Positions 1-6,309 of a DNA stretch of 6,321 nt are shown piece after piece. Origin of the DNA: CAZLBC01 sp964557575 (GTDB lineage: Bacteria; Planctomycetota; Phycisphaerae; SM23-33). Under the pieces are notes generated by a model that made no database searches, was not told the DNA's origin, and saw only the letters and a list, made by a program, of their open reading frames with translations. The position numbers were made by a program, and so were the translations under genes. Position 1 is the first letter of the stretch, and each line of letters begins with the position of its first letter. Location: positions 1-6,321 of the forward strand of contig CAZLBC010000166.1 of the NCBI GenBank assembly GCA_964557575.1, read 5' to 3'.

Positions 1-59
1 TTGAATTTCTTAACAGTTCACCATGGTGACGGGAGATAGGATTGAATTTCTTAACAGTT
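1..59. repeat. Two-copy 18-bp direct repeat
   Basis: The 18-mer TTGAATTTCTTAACAGTT occurs exactly at 1-18 and again at 42-59, a period of 41 bases. The 23-base stretch between the copies holds a perfect 10-bp palindrome, CACCATGGTG, at 19-28. The first copy starts at the window edge, so the repeat may be longer or part of a longer array. The second copy contains the stop codon that ends the transposase fragment read on the minus strand. A period of 41 is not a multiple of three, so a tandem duplication here would also disrupt that reading frame. It is not a convincing CRISPR: only two copies, short repeat, short spacer and no cas gene in view. Confidence 0.8.
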
Positions 60-200
60 TTCGTAGCGCACCGGCATACTGCAGGCGTGCGCGACGATCC
101 CCTCGCTTCTGACGCAGAGGTTCCAGGTCTTCTTGGCGTCTTCCAATCCCACGTAAATTCTCTTGCCTTTCAGGACGTGTTTTTGTATCGTTCTACTCAT
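51..200 (-). pseudogene. Truncated IS110-family transposase (N-terminal fragment)
   Basis: Read on the minus strand from ATG at 200-198 to TAA at 53-51, this gives 49 residues. The core includes RIYVGLEDAKKTWNLCVR, then SEGI and SMPVRYEN. This follows the start of IS110-family DEDD transposases, which have a YVGID-hKKTW-like first strand of a RuvC-like fold followed by a conserved SMP--YEN segment. Full-length family members are roughly 300-400 residues, so only about the first eighth remains. The position expected to hold the first catalytic Asp holds Glu (residue 20), although a neighbouring Asp follows. After YEN the frame meets TGT TAA; a one-base shift would read LLRN, which resembles the expected continuation, so a frameshift is likely. 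A perfect AAGGAG lies 8 bases upstream of the ATG, which fixes the start. The match is by recognition of motifs, not by a search. It is almost certainly non-functional. Confidence 0.72.
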
Positions 201-253
201 AAGGCTATCTCCTTAAAAATGATGGTTTTTGACTATTAAGAAGGTAGCCTTAT
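199..253 (-). promoter_or_regulatory. Hairpin covering the transposase ribosome-binding site
   Basis: Arms 199-218 and 234-253 are inverted repeats matching at 17 of 20 positions, with a 15-base loop. In minus-strand RNA one further position is a G-U wobble, giving 18 of 20 paired. The Shine-Dalgarno AAGGAG (minus strand of 209-214) sits inside the downstream arm, and the first two bases of the ATG close the stem. Read-through RNA entering from the right would therefore hide the ribosome-binding site. Insertion sequences such as IS10 are known to use this device to block expression from outside transcription. On the plus strand the same hairpin is followed by six T (255-260), so it could instead act as a terminator for plus-strand transcription. 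Pairing is seen directly; function is inferred. Confidence 0.6.
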
Positions 254-256
254 CTT
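229..256 (+). promoter_or_regulatory. Possible sigma70-type promoter facing the enzyme genes
   Basis: TTGACT at 229-234 (5 of 6) and TATCTT at 251-256 (4 of 6) are separated by 16 bases. Transcription would start near 263 and give a leader of about 270 bases before the ATG at 536. The site lies within the insertion-sequence remnant and overlaps its hairpin. It would be an outward promoter supplied by the element if real. Consensus sites of this quality arise by chance in AT-rich DNA. Confidence 0.3.
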
Positions 257-269
257 TTTTGAATATCAA
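241..269 (-). promoter_or_regulatory. Possible weak promoter for the transposase fragment
   Basis: On the minus strand TTGATA (269-264, 5 of 6 to the -35 consensus) is separated by 17 bases from TACCTT (246-241, 3 of 6 to the -10 consensus). A start about 7 bases beyond would fall near 234, just past the upstream arm of the hairpin. Such a transcript would lack that arm and leave the ribosome-binding site open. The -10 match is poor, so this is a suggestion only. Confidence 0.22.
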
Positions 270-294
270 CGGCGTTGCATCTTCGACACGCCGT
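269..294. other. GC-rich stem-loop in the presumed IS non-coding end
   Basis: ACGGCGT (269-275) and ACGCCGT (288-294) are perfect 7-bp complementary arms around a 12-base loop. No T-run follows on either strand close enough for a standard terminator. Its location upstream of the transposase fragment makes a remnant of a bridge-RNA hairpin conceivable, but a 7-bp stem alone is weak evidence. Confidence 0.4.
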
Positions 295-427
295 CTGAAC
301 CGTTTTTGTTCACGTCGTTGTAATGAGTCATGGCCGTGCTGGGATTAATCAACAGGCTTAACCAACTGCTGCCGCCTGGCCGTGTGCCGGCCTGCCGAGA
401 ATGGACCTGAAAACGTACGTCGGAGGT

Positions 428-441
428 GGCCGGCGCCGGCC
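428..441. repeat. 14-bp perfect palindrome
   Basis: GGCCGGCGCCGGCC is identical to its reverse complement. It lies 94 bases before the preferred start codon of the large gene. It could be a dimer-protein operator, or form a short hairpin with five-base arms and a four-base loop. Its pure G/C composition in a GC-rich genome makes chance occurrence plausible. Confidence 0.45.
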
Positions 442-535
442 GTGGAATATGAACGACGCGTTAAATGACAACCCTTACATAGTACACTTAACAGTGGGCG
501 AACGACCGTATCTATTACACGCTGGATCGAACCCT

Positions 536-3500
536 ATGTACGTACGTTTCGGATTGCTGCTGCTGACTTTACTCGCGTTGGCTCCCGGGCTCCGCAACCC
601 CGCCATCGCCGCCGAAAATGGATGGGATGAGTACCCGGTCGTAAACGAGAAGGACTGGCAGGTCCTCTTCGAGACTGCCGACGACCCTATGTTCCATCAC
701 CCTGTCCAGGAGGTCGAGGCCGACTTGGGCGGGGCGTATGCCCAGTGGAAGCGCTGGCCGATCATGTCGATGAGTAAAGCCGAGATCCTCAAGCTGATCC
801 CGCAGCAGGTGGGCCTACTGCACTTGGGCTGCCCCGAGTGTAACGCCGGCCCGGAGAACGCTAAGAACGACTTCAACGACTCCTCCCAGCTCCCCCGGCA
901 GTGGAGCCACTGGCGCTGGAGCCCGGACAAGCCCGAGCAGTACAGATGCAACAAGTGCGGCGAGAAGTTTCCGATCAACCCTAAGTACCCGATGGATCAC
1001 GTGGAGGTCTTCCACAACCGCCTGGGCGAGAAGATCGAGCGGCGGTACTGGCTGGATACGGCGAAGGATAAGAACGGTTTCGACAAGCGTTTCCCGCGGT
1101 ACTACCTCAACAGCCAGATCGACTATTTCAAGCAGCAATGGGCCGGCGAGCAGCTGCGTAACCTAACCGACGCGTACATCCTCACGGGCGATGAGGCCTT
1201 CGCCGAGAAGGCCGCGATCATCATGAACGCGATGTGCGACGTGTTCCCGCACTGGTTATACATGTCCAGCTACGCGCATCATTACAAGGACTACAGCCCG
1301 GGTATGCGGATGAAGAGCACGTACACGCGGACCAACTCGCGCCGCGGTGAGAAGTGGACCGGTCCGATCGACATGGGCCGAGCGTACGACGTGTTTTTCA
1401 ACAGCACCGCTTGGAAGGCGTATTCGGATCAAATCGGTGTAGACCTGCGGGCGAAGTACCTGACGCACATCTGCAAGTTCATCGATCCTGAGATGTTCGC
1501 CGACGGCGAGCTGCCGGACACGCCCTGGGACGGCTGGCAGCAGGGCTGCCCGGGGCACAACGGGATCCGGACGGGCAAGCTGCTTCACGATCCGCGATAC
1601 ATGCACAAGTTCGCCGATCAGATGAAACGCATTCCATTCGTCATCTACGGCTCGGACGGGGCGTACTTCGAGGGCTCGGGCTACACCGCGCTGCAGCTCA
1701 ACCCGATGATGAGGATGCGGGATATGAACGGGTACACCGACCCGCCTAGCTTCAAGCCGCCCAAGGGTGCCCCGCGCATCGAAAACTGGTGGTACCCCAC
1801 CGGGCATTACGAGGATTTCCATCGCAAGGCGTACAACATCCAGCGGGAGATCGCGCTGCCCCACGGCGGGGGTGTGGTCTACAACGACGCCGGGGGAGGG
1901 TTCCCCAGCGCCTCCTATATCTCGAGGCAAGCCAAGCCACGCAGCTTCAACGTCATGAAGCACGGGCTTAAGCATGTTGTGCTCGGTGATGGCGTGGGCG
2001 AAGATCAGACCCAGGCGCACCTGCTGTTCGGCCTGGACTCCAAGCACGGCCACGGCGACACCATGAGCCTGCAGGTCTTCGCCAAGGGCCACTACCTCGT
2101 CGACGACATCACCTATCCCAAGCACCGCATGCGCTCGACCTACGGGCACGAGTTCCTGCATAACACCGGCTTGATCGACGGGCGCGGACACGCGAAGGGG
2201 CCGGTCGGGGACGGAAAGCCCGAGTTCTACGAGCCGCGGTTCAACGGTCTGGCCGCGGTCCGCATCGACGGCGAGAACATGTACCCCGAATTCGAGGGCG
2301 GCGTGTTCGAACGCACCCTCGTCAGCGTCACGATCGACCCCGAGCGCCCCTACATCGTGGACCTGTTCCGCATGGATGGCGGGCGGAAGTGGCGTGAGTA
2401 CATGCTGCTGGGGTCCTACCGCCACGGCTCGCATGCCGAGCTGTCGGTGCCGACCAAGAAGTTGGCCGGCCTGCGCCCGCTGATGAAGGAGGGCGCGAAG
2501 TGGGACGACAAGGGCAAGGACGATGTGAAGTACGACGACAAGTACGGGATCTTCACCAACGTCCACGCCGCGCCCAGGAACACCGACTTCAAGATGACCG
2601 TCACGCTGAACAACACCTGGCGCGAGAAGACCAGAGACGGCAAGCCCACCGGCGAGCCGAGCGACCTGTACCTCGACCCGGACAGGCCGGAGGTCGGAAT
2701 GGTCAACCACTTCATCGGTATGCCCGACGCGACGCCTTATCTCGCGAACATCCCCCGCCGGGTCGACGCCCCGGGCTCGACGGCGGACATGAAGCAGATG
2801 CCCCAGCTCGTCTTCCGAGACGAGGGCATGGGCGGCGAGTCTCAGTTTGTCTGCGTCCACGAGCCCTACGCGGGCCGGCCGGCGATCAAGCAGGTGCGGC
2901 GGCTGCCGAGGCAGGACAACACGCTGGCCCTGGTCGTGTCCTTCAACGACGGTCGCGAAGACCTGGTGCTAGTGTCGACCGATGACCGGCCGTTGCGCTA
3001 CGACGCGGCAGGCGTGAAGACCGACGCCAAACTCGCGGTCATCTCCCGCCCCGCGAACGGCGAGCCCGAGGCCTGGATGATCGGCGGCACGCAACTGATG
3101 GCCGACGGCGTATCACTGGAAAAAGAGAAGCCGCATTTCGAGGGCCGCATCGTCCGCAGCCACCGCGAGTGGGACGGCGACGGGTTCAATGGATTCGAGA
3201 TCGCGGCTGGCGGTACGGGCAATGGCTCTGCGCTTCCCCCGATCGGCGACGAGCTGGTCGGCGCATGGGTCATCGTTCAAAACGATGGCGTGCAGGACAA
3301 GTTTTATGACAGCATTATCAACGGCAGCATGGAAGAGTGGTACTCGAAGTACCACAGCCGCAGCCGTGGCAAGTATCAGGACGAAAAGAAGCAGAACCCC
3401 AACAGTGATTTCGTGCTGGACTGGGAGGCCGACCAACGACGCTGGGAGGCGTGCAAGCAGACCGGCGCGGGCTGGGCATTCGAGATCAAGGAGATTGTCC

Positions 3501-4774
3501 GTAAAGACGGCAGAGTCTTCCTGATCACCGAGGATGACCACGGTCTGAAGATCGATGGCGAGAAACAGTCGGTCAAGGAGTTGTTCTTCCCCAACCGCCA
3601 GCTCGACGGTGCGGAGACGACTTGGCGGATCGAGGCCGCCGCTTCGACGCTGCCGATGAAGCGGACGACGCCCAAGCGGATCGTTGCCACGCCAGAGCAG
3701 TTGCCGAGGGTGAAAGCGAACCTGATGCCCTGGCCGCAGGAAGGCAACGGCGAGTATCGGTTCATCCGGCCGGAGGACCCGCGGGATGTGCGTGCTCAGG
3801 TCGTCATCGACGCGACCGCGCTCAATGCCCAGCCGTCAAGCGACGCCCGACCCGGGCTGATCCACTTCCTTGGTCAGCGCCGCTACGAGAAAGGCAGAGC
3901 CGTTGATGCCAAGTACGCCGGCTACGCGGGTGTCAGCGAAGGCAAGATGCGGGACTACATCTTCAAACCCGAGGGCGGTCGGCAGAACTTCGCAGGCTAT
4001 CTCAAGGTGCCCGCCGACGGTGAGTACACCTTCTACTACCGGGCGGGCGGCAATGGCGAATTGGTCATTGGCAACCAGGTCGTCAGCCCCGAACTGCCCA
4101 CGCTGGGTGCACCGTACCCACGCATCATCCGCGTGAAGCTCAAGGCAGGCTACGTGCCCTTCGAGTTCTGGGCGAGCATGCAGGGCAGCAAGTACTGGGA
4201 TGCGAACACGGAGATCGGCTGGGCGGGCCCGGGCTTTGAGCGGCGGCCGATGGCGTTTGGCGACTTCGTCTACAGCAAGGCCGACCTCGATGCGATCGCG
4301 GACCAGGTCGATGTCAATCAGCTCGGCGGCGAAGACGACCGGTACGAGGGCATCCGGCGTTTCTACCTCGCGGCCCGCACGTTCGGCGGCGGGGAGGTCT
4401 ACCTCAACGGCCGTCTGCTGGGCACGCCCGACAGCGGTCGCGTCTGGACACACAGCGTCAACCTCAAGCGCGGGGATGTCATCGTGCTCAAGGCCGAATC
4501 GACCAAGGACCATCGCGGCGCAGCTTTGGCCGCGCTGCACAAAGGTAAGCTGCTGTTCGCCAGCTCCGACTGCCAATGGACGACTGCCGAGCCCGATGCC
4601 GGGTTCTTCACGAGGCCTGTTGTCGGAGACGGTTTGGCCAAGGCGCGTTCCGAGGACGTCAGCCCGAAGGCGGCAAAAGATCAATCGATGCGGGCCTACG
4701 GCAGCGAGCTCGTCTGGCTCGAGGAGGCGGATACCGTTTGGCTCAAGTACGTGGTGAAAGATATTCCGAAATGA
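536..4774 (+). CDS. Secreted multidomain heparinase II/III-like polysaccharide lyase
   Basis: The product is 1412 residues. The ATG at 536 is preferred over in-frame ATGs at 401 and 449 because it opens directly on a signal peptide (Arg4, hydrophobic 5-16, likely cleavage after Ala26) and the earlier codons look non-coding; the Shine-Dalgarno is only GGA at 524-526. A four-Cys zinc-ribbon-like insert (C99-x2-C102, C138-x2-C141) precedes an alpha/alpha toroid, about 190-440, containing GHNG (H341, N342) and EGSGY (E379, Y383). A beta-sandwich follows with HGHGDT (H504, H506, D508) and YIVDLFRMDGG from 606. His/Asn, Tyr and the HGH-D motif are the expected active-site set of heparinase II/III-type lyases, which cleave uronic-acid-containing polysaccharides by beta-elimination. 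Residues about 700-1135 are unassigned. Residues 1140-1240 resemble a PA14 domain, and about 1276-1361 a galactose-binding-like sandwich (YLNGRLLG at 1289). It is much longer than typical single-domain members (about 600-800). Lyase identity is probable; substrate is unknown. Confidence 0.85.
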   Translation: MYVRFGLLLLTLLALAPGLRNPAIAAENGWDEYPVVNEKDWQVLFETADDPMFHHPVQEVEADLGGAYAQWKRWPIMSMSKAEILKLIPQQVGLLHLGCPECNAGPENAKNDFNDSSQLPRQWSHWRWSPDKPEQYRCNKCGEKFPINPKYPMDHVEVFHNRLGEKIERRYWLDTAKDKNGFDKRFPRYYLNSQIDYFKQQWAGEQLRNLTDAYILTGDEAFAEKAAIIMNAMCDVFPHWLYMSSYAHHYKDYSPGMRMKSTYTRTNSRRGEKWTGPIDMGRAYDVFFNSTAWKAYSDQIGVDLRAKYLTHICKFIDPEMFADGELPDTPWDGWQQGCPGHNGIRTGKLLHDPRYMHKFADQMKRIPFVIYGSDGAYFEGSGYTALQLNPMMRMRDMNGYTDPPSFKPPKGAPRIENWWYPTGHYEDFHRKAYNIQREIALPHGGGVVYNDAGGGFPSASYISRQAKPRSFNVMKHGLKHVVLGDGVGEDQTQAHLLFGLDSKHGHGDTMSLQVFAKGHYLVDDITYPKHRMRSTYGHEFLHNTGLIDGRGHAKGPVGDGKPEFYEPRFNGLAAVRIDGENMYPEFEGGVFERTLVSVTIDPERPYIVDLFRMDGGRKWREYMLLGSYRHGSHAELSVPTKKLAGLRPLMKEGAKWDDKGKDDVKYDDKYGIFTNVHAAPRNTDFKMTVTLNNTWREKTRDGKPTGEPSDLYLDPDRPEVGMVNHFIGMPDATPYLANIPRRVDAPGSTADMKQMPQLVFRDEGMGGESQFVCVHEPYAGRPAIKQVRRLPRQDNTLALVVSFNDGREDLVLVSTDDRPLRYDAAGVKTDAKLAVISRPANGEPEAWMIGGTQLMADGVSLEKEKPHFEGRIVRSHREWDGDGFNGFEIAAGGTGNGSALPPIGDELVGAWVIVQNDGVQDKFYDSIINGSMEEWYSKYHSRSRGKYQDEKKQNPNSDFVLDWEADQRRWEACKQTGAGWAFEIKEIVRKDGRVFLITEDDHGLKIDGEKQSVKELFFPNRQLDGAETTWRIEAAASTLPMKRTTPKRIVATPEQLPRVKANLMPWPQEGNGEYRFIRPEDPRDVRAQVVIDATALNAQPSSDARPGLIHFLGQRRYEKGRAVDAKYAGYAGVSEGKMRDYIFKPEGGRQNFAGYLKVPADGEYTFYYRAGGNGELVIGNQVVSPELPTLGAPYPRIIRVKLKAGYVPFEFWASMQGSKYWDANTEIGWAGPGFERRPMAFGDFVYSKADLDAIADQVDVNQLGGEDDRYEGIRRFYLAARTFGGGEVYLNGRLLGTPDSGRVWTHSVNLKRGDVIVLKAESTKDHRGAALAALHKGKLLFASSDCQWTTAEPDAGFFTRPVVGDGLAKARSEDVSPKAAKDQSMRAYGSELVWLEEADTVWLKYVVKDIPK
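4771..4774 (+). promoter_or_regulatory. ATGA stop-start overlap, translational coupling
   Basis: The stop TGA of the large gene (4772-4774) overlaps the ATG at 4771-4773. A second in-frame ATG at 4774 overlaps the stop by one base. No good Shine-Dalgarno lies at the right distance (GGTG at 4753-4756 is 14 bases away). Ribosomes finishing the first gene probably restart here, so the second protein would be made in step with the first. Confidence 0.75.
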
Positions 4775-6309
4775 TGAATCGAATCCGATCTGTTGTCGCG
4801 GTCCTGTTGTTGGTGGCTTGTCCGGTGTTTGCTGAGGAAGCTCAGCCGGACTACTTCGCCTTGGTGCGTGCTTACGCCGATACGATGATCGAGCACGGCC
4901 GGGACACGTATGGCGAAGCACACTCGCCGCTGTTTGCCGGTGCGCTTGACCGCAACACGCTGAAGATCAGCCCTGACTTCCCGCCTATCCCGGGCATCCG
5001 AAACAAGGACCGCTGCCTGACCGGGTCAAATCCGCACATCGAGCAGGGCCTGTACCACGCGCTGTACCGCCTGACCGAGCTGACGGGGGACAAGCGGTAC
5101 GCCGAGCAGGCGGACGCAGCCTTGCAGTTCTTTTTCAAAACCTGTCAGAATAAACACGGCCTGCCGCCTTGGGGCGAGCACCTGCTATGGGACTTTTACC
5201 TGGAAGCGCCGCGTGCATCTTCAACCGATCCGCGCGATGCCAGAAAACTCATCCACGAGCCAGGTGCGTGGGCGTTCCGTGATGAGGCGGCCCGGCTCGC
5301 GCCGGACGCGTACTACCGCTACGCGATCGCGCTGTGGGAGTGCCAGATCGGCAACAAAGAGACCGGCGACTACAGCCGGCACGCCAACTTCTCCCGCGGC
5401 TCGGGCGGGCAGGGCGCGGCCTACCCGCGGCTGGCCGGCCAGATGATCGAGGTCTGGGCGCACGCGTATGCCTACCCCGCGTTCCAGGACAAGCCGGACC
5501 GCGACAAGCTGCTTCGTGCCATTAAACTGATCACCCAGCGGATGCGCACTAATCGCGAGGCCGTGGGCGATGCCCGCGTGCTGCCCTACGCCAACCCCAG
5601 CAGCGTCCGAGGCGGGATCAAGCCCGGCAGGGAGTACGACCCGGCGCCCGAGGCTTGGCTGGACAGCAACCTGGAACTAGCGCGCGGCCTGTTGAGTGGG
5701 GCCGAACATATCGCGCCCCCGACAAGCAAGCTCATGGAAGAGGTCGCGCTGACCCAGCATGAGGATTTCCTGCGTCAGCCGCACTTCGAGGACGGCAACG
5801 ACCTGCTGCGTACCGTGAGCACCGGCGCAGCCAAAGACAACCGCAAAAAGCCCGAGAAGAAGGGCGGGATGTGGTTCTCCGCGTACGGCGGCGCGGGCGG
5901 GTTCTCAGGCTACCTGACGCGGAAGATGGCTGTCGCCTACCAGACCATCCGGGATGAGCACCCCGCGCTGGCCCAGCAGTACAAGCGGCTGCTGATCAAG
6001 GACAGCGAGCAGTACCTCAAGCAGGCACCCGACCTGGACAAGGCGAAGCAGATCAACCTCAAGCCCAGCGTGTACGCGACGCTGATCGAGCTGATGCTTC
6101 ACATGCACGAGATCACCGGCGAGAAGCAGTACCTGGAGCGGGCGGACTTTTTCGCTCAGCAGGCCGTCGAGCTGTTCCTCGGCGGCGTCGATGGACCCGG
6201 GGCCGCGTTGCCGAGATCCAGTACCCAGACCGACCATTACGAGTCCATCACCGGTGGCCCCGAGCTGATGTGGGCGCTGCTGCAGCTGCACGAGCGGCTG
6301 CAGAAGTGA
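4771..6309 (+). CDS. Exported probable alpha/alpha-barrel carbohydrate-active protein
   Basis: The product is 512 residues (511 if the ATG at 4774 is used). The frame is open back to 4576, but that part only shadows the upstream gene, and the signal peptide begins at 4771. The leader (Arg4, Arg6, hydrophobic 8-16) permits two fates: signal peptidase I cleavage after VFA (Ala21), or lipoprotein processing at L14-V15-A16-C17. The mature part has repeated helix pairs of the type LYRLTELTGDKRYAEQAD and MHEITGEKQYLERAD, typical of alpha/alpha six-hairpin folds. Gly- and aromatic-rich loops between them could line an active cleft: PPWGEHLLWDF (132-142), HEPGAWAF (162-169), YDPAPEAWLDSN (289-300), GGMWFSAYGGAGGFSG (365-380) and TDHYESITGGPE (487-498). 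Candidate catalytic residues such as H137, E163, E294, D298, H489 and E491 are guesses from position. I recognise no named family; similar proteins in environmental bacteria are sometimes labelled pectate lyase-like. Coupling to the heparinase-like gene points to the same polysaccharide. Twelve bases follow the stop, with no terminator visible. Confidence 0.85.
   Translation: MMNRIRSVVAVLLLVACPVFAEEAQPDYFALVRAYADTMIEHGRDTYGEAHSPLFAGALDRNTLKISPDFPPIPGIRNKDRCLTGSNPHIEQGLYHALYRLTELTGDKRYAEQADAALQFFFKTCQNKHGLPPWGEHLLWDFYLEAPRASSTDPRDARKLIHEPGAWAFRDEAARLAPDAYYRYAIALWECQIGNKETGDYSRHANFSRGSGGQGAAYPRLAGQMIEVWAHAYAYPAFQDKPDRDKLLRAIKLITQRMRTNREAVGDARVLPYANPSSVRGGIKPGREYDPAPEAWLDSNLELARGLLSGAEHIAPPTSKLMEEVALTQHEDFLRQPHFEDGNDLLRTVSTGAAKDNRKKPEKKGGMWFSAYGGAGGFSGYLTRKMAVAYQTIRDEHPALAQQYKRLLIKDSEQYLKQAPDLDKAKQINLKPSVYATLIELMLHMHEITGEKQYLERADFFAQQAVELFLGGVDGPGAALPRSSTQTDHYESITGGPELMWALLQLHERLQK

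Larger units (their letters stand above)
254..535. other. Non-coding leader between IS remnant and enzyme genes
   Basis: I see no convincing gene here. The frame of the downstream gene stays open back to an ATG at 401. However, 461-535 is rich in TTA, ATA, GTA, CTA and CGA codons, unlike the G/C-ending codons of the gene body, and it precedes a clear signal peptide. The part next to the hairpin (254 to about 400) is where an intact IS110 group element would carry its non-coding end upstream of the transposase, which in this family encodes the bridge RNA. A stem-loop at 269-294 lies there. TGGCCGTG is repeated at 331-338 and 377-384, and ACGTACGT at 413-420 and 540-547; both may be chance. The outer boundary of the element is not identifiable. 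Confidence 0.6.

Noticed and set aside
1..59. Possible CRISPR array
   Set aside because: Only two 18-base copies with a 23-base spacer, no third unit and no cas gene. A local duplication in a decayed transposase explains it better.
42..239. Plus-strand 65-residue open frame
   Set aside because: It lies antisense to the IS110-type fragment, which has a recognisable motif and a strong Shine-Dalgarno; the plus-strand product has neither.
199..260. Hairpin plus six T as a plus-strand terminator
   Set aside because: Not excluded, but no plus-strand gene ends before it in the window, and the minus-strand role over the Shine-Dalgarno explains the arms more precisely.
465..493. ATGACA followed by a -10 candidate as the promoter of the large gene
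   Set aside because: The -35 looks good, but at 17-base spacing the -10 matches only 2 of 6; the better TACACT is only 12 bases away.
413..547. Two ACGTACGT copies as paired operator sites
   Set aside because: Eight-base palindromes 127 bases apart are easily chance, and the second falls within the coding start.
1256..2860. Long minus-strand open frame of 534 codons
   Set aside because: It is antisense to the conserved catalytic domain of the lyase. Its product is rich in Val, Leu, Arg and His, as expected when GC-rich codons are read backwards, and shows no domain.
4576..4770. Upstream extension of the second gene to the ATG at 4576
   Set aside because: It overlaps the end of the large gene by about 200 bases in another frame, is Arg/Cys-rich, and would bury the signal peptide that starts at 4771.
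3836..4921. Minus-strand open frame of 361 codons
   Set aside because: It is antisense across the junction of the two coupled genes, with composition typical of a shadow and no recognisable motif or start signal.
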